Shown piece by piece: positions 7,704 to 15,667 of a stretch of 40,731 nt of DNA. The stretch's first letter is position 1, and the number at the start of each line of letters is the position of its first letter. A program made the position numbers and the translations under genes. The notes beneath the pieces were generated by a model. It worked only from the letters and a program-made list of their open reading frames with translations. It was not told the origin of the DNA and searched no databases. Source of the DNA: an uncultured Bacilli bacterium (GTDB lineage Bacteria > Bacillota_I > Bacilli_A > RF39 > UBA660); NCBI GenBank assembly GCA_934096405.1, contig CAKOLW010000011.1, positions 1 through 40,731 of the forward strand. The letters are read 5' to 3'.

Positions 7704-9080
7704 CATTTTAATAATTATTTCAGAAATAGCCTTTTCTAAATCAGGATATTTCTTAATATCTTCACTTATTTTATCAAAAGCATGTATAACTGTCGAATGA
7801 TCTCTACCTCCAAATTCTAAACCAATACGTGGATAAGTTTCATCAGTTTTCATTCTACACAAATACATTGCTATCATTCTTGCATTTGCTATTTCTTTAC
7901 TTCGCCTTTTACCTTTTAAATCATCAACGGTTAAATTAAAGTATTTAGCAGTAACAGACATGATTTTTTTAATAGAGTTATCAACATATACCATTCCACC
8001 ATTAGTATATTCCACCAAGGCATCTAAAGTATTTTCCAAAGTTAATTTATTTATATTCCAAATTGCAGAATAAGCACACAACCGAGTAATTGCACCTTCT
8101 AGATTTCTAACATCTGTTCCACAATTTGAAGCTATATAATCTATTATATCATCAGATAACTCAATCATTAAATCTCCACTTTTAATTTTATTTTTAATAA
8201 TTTTTACTTTTAAATCATAATCTGGAACACTTATTATTGCTTTAAGTCCCCAATTAAAACGAGTTTTAAGCCTATCAGCAAACATTTTTAAGTCATCAAC
8301 ACTTCTGTCTGAACATATTATTATCTGTTTATCTTTATAATATAGATTGTTAAAAGTATTTGTAAATTCTTGTTGAGTAGCATTAGCACTTCCTAAAAAC
8401 TGAATATCATCTATCATTAATACATCAATATCTCTATATTTACTCTTAAAAAGGTCAATATAATTAAGATTATCTTCTTTATTACCAGTATCTTTGGTTA
8501 TGCTAATAAATTCATTCATAAATTCATCTGTAGTTGTATATAATACTTTTAAATTTGAGTTAGCTAAAATATAATTACCTATTGCGTGCATTAAATGAGT
8601 TTTACCCAGTCCACTTTTACCATATAGAAATAATGGGTTATAAAGTTTTCCTGGATTTTGCGCTACAGATAAGCAACTACTAAAAGCAAATCTATTAGAA
8701 TCACCTACAACAAAGTTATCAAAAGTATATTTTGGGTTTAAATTTGTTTTTTTTATATCAACAAATTCTTTAATTGCCTTTTCGTCATCTAATAAACTAT
8801 TATTAATAATGGAAGTATTAACTTTTTCTTTATATTCACCATCCATACATATAATAATATTGTGAATAGACCCAGTAATTTCTTGAAATGTTTCTTCTAT
8901 TTCATCTTTATAGTTTTCATTAATGTGATTTTTTTGAACGATATATGGAGTTATTAAAACAATCTCTTCATTATTAATTGTTAATAATTTTAAATCTTTA
9001 AACCAAGTATTGTAAGAAATTAAACTTATTTTTTTCTTTATTTGCTCCAGAAATTGTTGCCAAATCATTTTACTATCCAT
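7695..9080 (-). CDS. dnaA: chromosomal replication initiator DnaA
   Basis: AAA+ initiator that binds DnaA boxes and melts the origin. It has 461 residues. Domain I is the N-terminal 80 residues, Walker A is GKSGLGKTH (154-162), Walker B is VLMIDDIQFL near 225, and the C-terminal helix-turn-helix carries GGRDHSTVIHAF near 430. The start has GAGGTGAG three nt upstream. A promoter and a DnaA box (9102-9110) lie just upstream, so autoregulation is plausible. It is transcribed away from rpmH. Confidence 0.98.
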   Translation of the reverse strand: MDSKMIWQQFLEQIKKKISLISYNTWFKDLKLLTINNEEIVLITPYIVQKNHINENYKDEIEETFQEITGSIHNIIICMDGEYKEKVNTSIINNSLLDDEKAIKEFVDIKKTNLNPKYTFDNFVVGDSNRFAFSSCLSVAQNPGKLYNPLFLYGKSGLGKTHLMHAIGNYILANSNLKVLYTTTDEFMNEFISITKDTGNKEDNLNYIDLFKSKYRDIDVLMIDDIQFLGSANATQQEFTNTFNNLYYKDKQIIICSDRSVDDLKMFADRLKTRFNWGLKAIISVPDYDLKVKIIKNKIKSGDLMIELSDDIIDYIASNCGTDVRNLEGAITRLCAYSAIWNINKLTLENTLDALVEYTNGGMVYVDNSIKKIMSVTAKYFNLTVDDLKGKRRSKEIANARMIAMYLCRMKTDETYPRIGLEFGGRDHSTVIHAFDKISEDIKKYPDLEKAISEIIIKMSE

Positions 9081-9101
9081 AGTCTCACCTCACAATAGAA
9101 C

Positions 9102-9304
9102 TTATCCACTTTCATTTTAACCCCTTTTATTCTATTTTTAAAGCAAAAATTTAAAAATAATGTTATTAACATAATATATCAACATACTTATCAACAAGTA
9201 GATGGTTATTTTATAAGTATTTAACAACTTATTAACACTATCCACATTTTTTCATATTCACATGTTTATAATAGTTATCAACAACTATGTGAATAAGTGA
9301 ATAA
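9102..9304. other. oriC: chromosomal origin oriC, DnaA-box cluster
   Basis: The dnaA-rpmH gap (9081-9377) holds many matches to TTATNCACA. On the plus strand they are TTATCCACT 9102-9110, TTATTAACA 9163-9171, TTATCAACA 9188-9196, TTATTAACA 9229-9237, CTATCCACA 9238-9246, ATATTCACA 9254-9262 and TTATCAACA 9275-9283. On the minus strand they are TTATTCACA 9288-9296 (perfect) and TTATTCACT 9296-9304. The stretch about 9130-9180 is almost pure A/T and could be an unwinding element. The flanking genes and divergent transcription agree with an origin. Confidence 0.88.
9114..9142 (-). promoter_or_regulatory. dnaA promoter candidate
   Basis: The minus strand has TTTAAA (9142-9137), a 17-bp spacer and TAAAAT (9119-9114). 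A DnaA box at 9102-9110 sits at or just after the expected start site. Confidence 0.45.
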
Positions 9305-9309
9305 TTTAA

Positions 9310-9338
9310 TTGACAAATAATATTCTATAGTTTATAAT
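9310..9338 (+). promoter_or_regulatory. strong rpmH promoter
   Basis: TTGACA (9310-9315), a 17-bp spacer and TATAAT (9333-9338) match the housekeeping consensus exactly. DnaA boxes end at 9304, directly upstream of the -35. Confidence 0.9.
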
Positions 9339-9377
9339 CTACTATGTCAAGGAAAAAAAGTTGGGAGGAAACAAAAA

Positions 9378-9503
9378 ATGAAAAAAACACCTGTTGTACA
9401 AAAGAAAAATATAAAAGCAAAAAAACAAGGATTTTTGTCAAGAAGTGCTAATATATTAAAAAGCAGAAGACAAAAAGGTAGAAAAAATTTAATTACAAAG
9501 TAA
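9378..9503 (+). CDS. rpmH: ribosomal protein bL34
   Basis: A 41-residue, very basic protein of the large ribosomal subunit. It has the family pattern: an N-terminal KKTPVVQKKN, a GF pair, Arg/Lys-rich middle and KGRKNL near the end. It is preceded by GGGAGG and lies between dnaA and rnpA as in most bacteria. Between GF and KGRK there are 13 residues where typical L34 proteins have 18, so the loop is 5 residues shorter, and the usual HGFR reads QGFL. A terminator follows. Confidence 0.88.
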   Translation: MKKTPVVQKKNIKAKKQGFLSRSANILKSRRQKGRKNLITK

Positions 9504-9529
9504 ACTACTAATAAAAAAGTAGTTTTTTT
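9502..9529 (+). terminator. rpmH terminator
   Basis: AAACTACT (9502-9509) pairs with AGTAGTTT (9518-9525), followed by a T-run. The stem overlaps the rpmH stop codon. Confidence 0.75.
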
Positions 9530-9579
9530 GTTTTCATTATTATATAATAATGTTAAGAAATTTAATCAAGAGGTGAAAA

Positions 9580-9918
9580 ATGAATAAGCAATATATAATA
9601 AGGAAAAATGAAGAAATAGAAAATATTGTAAAATCTGGTAGAAAAACAGTAAGTAAATATTTTATTATATATAATAAGGATGATACAAATTTATATAATA
9701 GATATTGTATAAGTGTAAGTAAAAAATTAGGACATGCCTATTTAAGAAACAAAATAAAAAGAAGAATAAAAGATATACTTATGAAAAATAAAATGGACTT
9801 AGGTAAAAAGTATGTTATAATAATTAGGAAAGAAGCAGTTACTGCTTCATATGAAGAATTAAAACAATCTTTAATTTTACAAATAAAAGGAGAAAAAAAT
9901 GAAAAAAACAAACAATAG
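9580..9918 (+). CDS. rnpA: RNase P protein component
   Basis: Protein subunit of ribonuclease P, which with the RNA subunit matures tRNA 5' ends. It has 112 residues and carries the family signature RNKIKRRIKD in the middle, preceded by the ISVSKKLG strand. GAGGTG precedes the ATG. It overlaps the start of yidC by 20 nt, giving the usual rpmH-rnpA-yidC order. TATAAT at 9543-9548 may be a separate -10. Confidence 0.93.
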   Translation: MNKQYIIRKNEEIENIVKSGRKTVSKYFIIYNKDDTNLYNRYCISVSKKLGHAYLRNKIKRRIKDILMKNKMDLGKKYVIIIRKEAVTASYEELKQSLILQIKGEKNEKNKQ

Positions 9919-10807
9919 TAAAAAGTTATTATTAATATTAATGATGTCAGTTATACTATTAACTGGATGTACAAAAAGTTTTAAAGATGAAAAAACAAAT
10001 AAAGTTTATACGGAAAATATACTTTGTAAGCCAACAGATTCTAAGTCATTAGAAGCTTATGAAGAAAATAAAAATGTTAATTTAAAAGATTTACCAGAAT
10101 GTAAAAATTTTAAAGTAACATCTGGCAAATATGAAGGATTATGGACAAATATATTTGTAAAACCACTAGCATGGGTAATAATTAAAGTAGGAATTTTGGT
10201 AAAAAATTATGGTCTATCAATAATTATATTAGGTATATTGCTTAGATTATTAGTTTTACCTTTAACTAAACAAACTTTAGACATGTCAGAAAATATGAAG
10301 AAGGCAAACCCAGAATTACAAAGATTAGAAAAAAAATATGGTAATCCACAAGATCAAGAAACAATGTTAAAGAAAAATCAAGAAATGCTAATGATTTATA
10401 AAAAATACAATATTAAACCTTTCTCTGGATGTTTAGTTTCACTAATACAATTGCCATTATTCTTCGCTTTCTTAGAAGCAATACAAAGAATACCTGCGAT
10501 TCTTGAAGAAAAGATTTTATGGTTCGACCTTGGAACTACACCATGGGCAGCAATATCTAGTGGAAAATATTATTATTTAGTTATAGTTATTTTAATAAGT
10601 GTGGCTACATATTTCTCCTTTAAAAATACTTCAGCACCTTCAGTTAATGAAAATCAAATAAAACAAACACAAATGATGACAAAAATGATGTGTGTATTTA
10701 TTACAATAATGTCATTCTCATTAAATGTAGGAATAGGACTTTATTGGTTCTCAACTAGTGCATTTGCAATTTTGCAAAACTATATACTAAAAAAATTAAG
10801 AAAATAG
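9899..10807 (+). CDS. yidC: membrane protein insertase YidC/SpoIIIJ
   Basis: Integral-membrane insertase of the YidC/Oxa1 family. It has 302 residues. The N-terminus is a lipoprotein signal (LLLILMMSVILLTGC, Cys24 as lipid anchor), followed by an extracytoplasmic segment, a first long membrane segment near residues 100-120, the cytoplasmic hairpin with charged helices, and three or four more membrane segments. The C-terminus is basic. GGAGA lies a few nt before the ATG. It overlaps rnpA and is followed at 16 nt by khpB, as in many Firmicutes. Confidence 0.94.
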   Translation: MKKTNNSKKLLLILMMSVILLTGCTKSFKDEKTNKVYTENILCKPTDSKSLEAYEENKNVNLKDLPECKNFKVTSGKYEGLWTNIFVKPLAWVIIKVGILVKNYGLSIIILGILLRLLVLPLTKQTLDMSENMKKANPELQRLEKKYGNPQDQETMLKKNQEMLMIYKKYNIKPFSGCLVSLIQLPLFFAFLEAIQRIPAILEEKILWFDLGTTPWAAISSGKYYYLVIVILISVATYFSFKNTSAPSVNENQIKQTQMMTKMMCVFITIMSFSLNVGIGLYWFSTSAFAILQNYILKKLRK

Positions 10808-10823
10808 TAAGGAAGTGAAAAAG

Positions 10824-11441
10824 ATGGAAAAATATGTTTACAAAGGAAAAAATAAAGATGATGTTTTAAAAATAGCATTAGAAGAATTAAATTTAAAAGA
10901 AAATGAAATATCATATAAAGTTACTGAAGAAAAAGGTGGTTTATTTTCAGGAAAAAAATATATTATAGAAATAGTGAAAATAGAAGATGTAGCAAATTAT
11001 GGTAAAGAACTTTTACAAGATTTACTAGATGCTTACAAAATTGAAGGAAACATCGAAAAGAAAATCAGAGAAACTGGAATAACTTATCACATTCATTCAA
11101 ATAACAATGGATTATTAATTGGTAAAAATGGAAAAATATTGACTTCAATTCAAACATTTATAAAACAAAGTATAAATTCAAAATTAGGAATATTTGTTAA
11201 CATAATTATTGATGTTGAAGATTATAAAGAAAAACAAAATTACTTTCTAGAAAAAAAAGTTAAAAGGATTGCAAGAGATGTAGCATTATCAAAATCATCT
11301 GTTAAACTTGATCCAATGAATTCTTATGAAAGAAGAATAGTTCACAATGCACTTTCTAAATTTGAATATATAACAAGTGAAAGTGAAGGAGAAGAACCAA
11401 ATAGATGTGTTGTTATTAAATATAAAGAAAAACAAAAATAG
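10824..11441 (+). CDS. khpB: RNA-binding protein KhpB/Jag
   Basis: Jag/KhpB proteins bind RNA and act with KhpA in cell-elongation control. The protein has 205 residues from the ATG at 10824, which has AGGAAG 8 nt upstream; an in-frame GTG at 10815 lies within that site. The domains are an N-terminal Jag-N (with a GGLFSGKKY turn), a KH domain (GLLIGKNGKIL and following strand) and a C-terminal R3H domain (PMNSYERRIVH). It follows yidC, the standard neighbour. A terminator follows. Confidence 0.92.
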   Translation: MEKYVYKGKNKDDVLKIALEELNLKENEISYKVTEEKGGLFSGKKYIIEIVKIEDVANYGKELLQDLLDAYKIEGNIEKKIRETGITYHIHSNNNGLLIGKNGKILTSIQTFIKQSINSKLGIFVNIIIDVEDYKEKQNYFLEKKVKRIARDVALSKSSVKLDPMNSYERRIVHNALSKFEYITSESEGEEPNRCVVIKYKEKQK

Positions 11442-11466
11442 AACTACTTAACTGTAGTTTTTTTGT
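11442..11466 (+). terminator. terminator after khpB
   Basis: AACTAC (11442-11447) and GTAGTT (11454-11459) form a short stem followed by seven T residues. Confidence 0.75.
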
Positions 11467-11470
11467 ACTT

Positions 11471-11490
11471 AATATTTCCCGGGAAATATT
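11471..11490. promoter_or_regulatory. Noc-binding site (NBS) palindrome
   Basis: A perfect 20-bp palindrome whose core ATTTCCCGGGAAAT (11474-11487) is identical to the B. subtilis Noc-binding consensus. The noc-like gene is 4.2 kb downstream. It lies just after the khpB terminator and upstream of mnmE. Confidence 0.88.
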
Positions 11491-11520
11491 TGTTTGACAT
11501 TTTATTAACAATTAAATAAC

Positions 11521-11540
11521 ATTTTATTTATAAATAAAAT
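11521..11540. repeat. 20-bp AT-only palindrome
   Basis: The 20 bases beginning ATTTTATTTA are a perfect palindrome made only of A and T. It lies 30 bp after the Noc site and upstream of the mnmE promoter. It may be a cruciform or protein site, or a chance result of composition. Confidence 0.5.
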
Positions 11541-11564
11541 ATTTATGTAGTAAGAAAAATACAA

Positions 11565-11593
11565 TTTACAATTAAATAATAAAGTGGTATAAT
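11565..11593 (+). promoter_or_regulatory. mnmE promoter
   Basis: TTTACA (11565-11570), 17-bp spacer, TATAAT (11588-11593). A second candidate is TTGACA (11494-11499) with TAACAT (11517-11522), also 17 bp apart, starting next to the Noc palindrome. Confidence 0.7.
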
Positions 11594-11616
11594 CACACAC
11601 GAAAGAAGGAATTTAA

Positions 11617-12972
11617 ATGGAAGATACAATAACAGCAATTGCCACGGCTTCAGGCGTTAGTGCAATTAATATAATAAAAGTAAGTGGAAAAGAATCAATT
11701 AAAATAGTAAATAAAATTTTTAAAGGACATGATTTAACTGTCTCAAATACATATACTATTCACTATGGCTACATTGAATACAATAACGAAAAAATTGACG
11801 AAGTTTTAGTATCAGTATTTAAATCCCCAAAAACTTATACAGGAGAAGATGTTGTTGAAATAAATTGTCACGGTGGATTAGCGACAACAAACAAAATATT
11901 AGAAATTTTATTAACATCTGGATGTAGACTAGCTGAACCTGGTGAATTTATCAAAAGAGCATTTTTAAATGGCAAAAAAGATTTAATTGAAGTTGAAGCT
12001 GTAGAAGATATAATAAATGCTAAAACAGAAAAAGCTAGAAAAATGAGTATGAATGGTGTATCAGGAATACTAACAGATATGATAAAAAATTTAAAAGAAA
12101 AAATATTAAGTATAATTGCTAACATAGAAGTAAACATTGATTATCCAGAATATGAGGATGCTATTGAAATAACAAATAATATACTAAAAGAAAATATAAA
12201 TGAGATCGAATCAAGTTTAAACAAAATACTTAAAGAATCAGAAAAAGGTAAATTAATAAAAAACGGAATAAAAGTTGGAATAATAGGAAAACCAAATGTT
12301 GGTAAAAGTAGTCTATTAAATAAACTCTTAGATGAAGAAAAAGCAATAGTAACTGACATAGAAGGAACTACAAGAGATATAGTTGAAGGAACAATATATA
12401 TAAATGGAATTCCTTTATATTTAATAGACACCGCAGGTATAAGAAAAACAAATAATATTGTTGAACAAATTGGTGTACAAAAAAGTGAAAAAATTATAGA
12501 AGAAGCAGACTTAATAATAGCTATATTTGATGGAAGTAAAGAAATTACTGAAGAAGATTATGAAATATTAGATAAAATCAATTCAAAAAAAGTATTGGTT
12601 ATCATAAATAAGCAAGATTTGAACACAAAGATAGATTTAAGCAAATTTGAAAAATACAATATTATAAAATGTTCTGTAAAAAACAATCAAAACATAGAAA
12701 AAATATATGAAGAAATAAATAAAATGTTTAATTTAAATGAATTAGAAACTAATGATTTAACCTATATATCTAATGCTAGACAAATATCTTTAGTAAAAAA
12801 ATCATTAGAAATAATAAAAGAAATAAAAAAACAAAATGAAAATCAAACTCCAGTAGATTTAATTCAAATTGATTTACAAAATTTATGGGAAACATTAGGA
12901 GAAATAATTGGAGATTCATATAAAGAAGAATTATTAGATGAAATATTTAGTAAATTCTGTTTAGGAAAATAG
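11617..12972 (+). CDS. mnmE: tRNA modification GTPase MnmE
   Basis: With MnmG it makes the 5-carboxymethylaminomethyl group on wobble uridine 34 of certain tRNAs. It has 451 residues: an N-terminal folate-binding domain (GEDVVEINCHGG), a central helical domain, an inserted G domain with GKPNVGKSSLLN near 225, DTAG and NKQD, and the invariant C-terminal FCLGK with the catalytic Cys. AAGGA is 6 nt before the ATG. The mnmG ribosome-binding site overlaps its stop codon. Confidence 0.97.
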   Translation: MEDTITAIATASGVSAINIIKVSGKESIKIVNKIFKGHDLTVSNTYTIHYGYIEYNNEKIDEVLVSVFKSPKTYTGEDVVEINCHGGLATTNKILEILLTSGCRLAEPGEFIKRAFLNGKKDLIEVEAVEDIINAKTEKARKMSMNGVSGILTDMIKNLKEKILSIIANIEVNIDYPEYEDAIEITNNILKENINEIESSLNKILKESEKGKLIKNGIKVGIIGKPNVGKSSLLNKLLDEEKAIVTDIEGTTRDIVEGTIYINGIPLYLIDTAGIRKTNNIVEQIGVQKSEKIIEEADLIIAIFDGSKEITEEDYEILDKINSKKVLVIINKQDLNTKIDLSKFEKYNIIKCSVKNNQNIEKIYEEINKMFNLNELETNDLTYISNARQISLVKKSLEIIKEIKKQNENQTPVDLIQIDLQNLWETLGEIIGDSYKEELLDEIFSKFCLGK

Positions 12973-12982
12973 GAGGCAAAAA

Positions 12983-14863
12983 ATGTACGAAGTAATTGTT
13001 ATTGGAGGTGGACATGCTGGTTGTGAAGCATCACTTGCTACTGCTAGAATGGGACATAAAACATTATTAATAACAGGTAACATAAAAAATATTGCTGATA
13101 TGCCTTGTAATCCATCAATTGGAGGTTCAGCAAAAGGAATTGTCGTAAGAGAAATAGATGCTTTAGGCGGAGAGATGGGAATAAACGCCGACAAATCTCA
13201 CTTACAAATAAAAATGCTTAATAGCAAAAAAGGACCTGGAGTTCGCAGTTTAAGATGTCAAGCAGACAAAACAACATACCCAGAAAACATGCTAAAAACA
13301 TTACAATCAACAGAAAATCTAACCATAAAAGAAGAATTAGTTAAAAGTATAATAGTTGAAAACAACGAAATTAAAGGTATAACAACAGAAAATAATGAAA
13401 ATATATATTCAAAAAAAGTCATAATTACAACTGGAACTTACCTTAATGCAGATATACTAAGAGGACATAACAAAGCAAAGGGCGGCCCACATGGAGAAAA
13501 GCCATCATTATATTTAAGTCAAAGTATGCAAGACAATGGTCTTACAATGAGAAGACTAAAAACAGGAACACCACCAAGAGTATTAAAAAGCACCATAAAC
13601 TACGATGAGTGTTCTATAGAAGGAGGAGATAAAGAATTATTAAGTTTTAGTAATTTTTATAAACCTAACTACTCTATTGAAAATCAAATACCTTGCTACT
13701 TAACTTACACAAATAAAACAACGCATCAAATAATTTTGGACAATTTAGACAAATGTGCTCTTTATAGTGGATTAATAGTAGGAATTGGCCCAAGATATTG
13801 TCCTTCAGTAGAAGATAAAATAGTTAAATTTAGAGATAAAGAGAGACATCAAATATTCTTAGAACCAGAAAGAAAAAATGGTGATGAAATTTATGTAGGG
13901 GGATTCTCAACTACTATGCCAGAAAATCTACAAGAAGAATTAATACATTCAATGGAAGGATTACATAATGCAAAAATTACAAAATATGGTTATGCTATAG
14001 AATATGATGCAATATACTCAACTGAATTAAAAATGACTTTAGAAACAAAAAAAATAAAAGGACTATATACAGCTGGTCAAATAAACGGAACAAGTGGATA
14101 TGAAGAAGCAGCCGCACAGGGACTTATCGCTGGAATAAATGCAGGACTTGCATTAGAAAACAAAGAACCACTAATTTTAAAAAGAAATGAAGCTTACATA
14201 GGTGTTTTAATTGATGACTTAATAAATAAAGGCATAACAGAACCCTATAGATTACTAACTAGTCGTGCTGAATTCAGACTATTGCTAAGACACGATAATG
14301 CAGATATAAGACTAACTGAAATAGGAAGAAAAGTTGGATTAATAAATGATGAAAAATATAATATCTTTACTCAAAAATTAAAAGACATAGAAATACTAAA
14401 AGAAAAATTACATTCAATAATGATAGATACTAAACATAATGATTATCTTATAGAACTAGGATCAAGTCCATTAACAGAATCAAAATCTGTTTATGAATTA
14501 TTAAAGCGTCCAGAATTAACTATAGAAAATTTAGAAAAAATTATTTCTAAACCAATACTTAATGAAATGAAAAATTTAACATACTATGATGAAGCAAAAG
14601 AACAAGTTGAAATAAGTATAAAATATAAAGGTTACATCGACAAAACAGAAAAAGAAGTAGAAAAAATGTTAAATTTAGAAAAGAAAAAAATACCGGAAGA
14701 TATTGATTATGAAAAAGTAAGAAACATAGCAACAGAGGCAAGACAAAAATTAGAACAAGTAAAACCGCTTACAATTGGTCAAGCAACTCGTATAAGTGGA
14801 GTTAATCCAGCAGATATAACAATGTTATTAGTTTATTTAAAAAAGGAATATCCCAATGAATAA
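12983..14863 (+). CDS. mnmG: tRNA uridine-5-carboxymethylaminomethyl enzyme MnmG
   Basis: FAD-dependent partner of MnmE in wobble-uridine modification (GidA). It has 626 residues. The FAD-binding motif GGGHAGCEA is at 8-16, followed by NPSIGGSAKG and the conserved LNSKKGPGVRSLR block. The C-terminal region has RAEFRLLLRHDNAD and ends with the helical MnmE-contacting domain. AGGAGG lies 8 nt before the ATG. It overlaps rsmG by 8 nt, so the three genes are one transcription unit. Confidence 0.97.
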   Translation: MYEVIVIGGGHAGCEASLATARMGHKTLLITGNIKNIADMPCNPSIGGSAKGIVVREIDALGGEMGINADKSHLQIKMLNSKKGPGVRSLRCQADKTTYPENMLKTLQSTENLTIKEELVKSIIVENNEIKGITTENNENIYSKKVIITTGTYLNADILRGHNKAKGGPHGEKPSLYLSQSMQDNGLTMRRLKTGTPPRVLKSTINYDECSIEGGDKELLSFSNFYKPNYSIENQIPCYLTYTNKTTHQIILDNLDKCALYSGLIVGIGPRYCPSVEDKIVKFRDKERHQIFLEPERKNGDEIYVGGFSTTMPENLQEELIHSMEGLHNAKITKYGYAIEYDAIYSTELKMTLETKKIKGLYTAGQINGTSGYEEAAAQGLIAGINAGLALENKEPLILKRNEAYIGVLIDDLINKGITEPYRLLTSRAEFRLLLRHDNADIRLTEIGRKVGLINDEKYNIFTQKLKDIEILKEKLHSIMIDTKHNDYLIELGSSPLTESKSVYELLKRPELTIENLEKIISKPILNEMKNLTYYDEAKEQVEISIKYKGYIDKTEKEVEKMLNLEKKKIPEDIDYEKVRNIATEARQKLEQVKPLTIGQATRISGVNPADITMLLVYLKKEYPNE

Positions 14864-15569
14864 AGAAGAATTTATAAAAGAATTAAAAAAAATAAATATA
14901 GATATATCAAATAATCAATTAGAAAAATTAGATAAATTTAAAGAATTACTAAAAGAATATAACCAAAAATTTAATCTAACAACAATAATTAAGGATAATG
15001 ACATATATTTAAAACATTTCTATGATTCTCTATATTTAATGACAATTAAAGAGTTTAAAAGATCATCTAGCATATTAGATATTGGTGTAGGTGCAGGATT
15101 TCCAAGTATACCACTAGCTATACTAAATGAAAATAAAGAATTTACATTAATTGAAAGTAGTCAAAAAAAGTGTAATTTTATTAATATAGTAAAAGAAAAG
15201 TTATCACTTTCAAATATTACAATAATAAATAAACGCGCCGAAGATTTTACAAGACTTAATAGAGAAAAATTTGATTTAGCAACTTCAAGAGCCGTTTCTC
15301 ATCTAAAAAATTTAAGTGAATTAGAAATTCCAGCATTAAAAACAAATGGTTATTTCATTCCAATGAAAGCAGAATATGAAAAAGAACTGGAAGAAAGTAA
15401 AGAAATATTATCAAAACTAAAATCAAAAATAATCAACAAATACGAATACTTTTTACCAATAGAAAATTCAAAAAGAAGTATCTTAATAATTCAAAAGTTG
15501 GAAAAAACAAATACTTTATATCCAAGAGAATATTCAAAGATAATAAAAGAAACAAAGAATATCAAATAA
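14856..15569 (+). CDS. rsmG: 16S rRNA (guanine527-N7) methyltransferase RsmG
   Basis: SAM-dependent methyltransferase (GidB) that methylates G527 of 16S rRNA; the family is known for streptomycin-resistance mutants. It has 237 residues, with the SAM-binding LDIGVGAGFPSIPLAI near 70-85 and the ATSRAVSHLKNL motif near 145. The start overlaps the mnmG end, with AAGGA upstream. A terminator overlaps its stop codon. Confidence 0.95.
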   Translation: MNKEEFIKELKKINIDISNNQLEKLDKFKELLKEYNQKFNLTTIIKDNDIYLKHFYDSLYLMTIKEFKRSSSILDIGVGAGFPSIPLAILNENKEFTLIESSQKKCNFINIVKEKLSLSNITIINKRAEDFTRLNREKFDLATSRAVSHLKNLSELEIPALKTNGYFIPMKAEYEKELEESKEILSKLKSKIINKYEYFLPIENSKRSILIIQKLEKTNTLYPREYSKIIKETKNIK

Positions 15570-15586
15570 AATGATGTTCTTTTTTA
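15556..15586 (+). terminator. terminator at the rsmG stop codon
   Basis: AGAATATCA (15556-15564) pairs with TGATGTTCT (15572-15580), with one G-U pair, followed by T residues. It ends the mnmE-mnmG-rsmG unit. Confidence 0.75.
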
Positions 15587-15607
15587 ATTACAATTTTTAT
15601 AAAACAC

Positions 15608-15636
15608 TTGAAAAAAGTCGAAAAATAATATAAAAT
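15608..15636 (+). promoter_or_regulatory. noc promoter
   Basis: TTGAAA (15608-15613), 17-bp spacer, TAAAAT (15631-15636). The spacer contains GTCGAA (15617-15622), the same hexamer that is repeated at the comK promoter. Confidence 0.55.
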
Positions 15637-15667
15637 TAAATAAGAATAAGATAAAGGGGCTGAAATA

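Noticed and set aside
7612..7800. Plus-strand frame across the dnaA-dnaN gap
   Set aside because: Most of it is antisense to dnaA, there is no ribosome-binding site, and the gap is explained by DnaA boxes.
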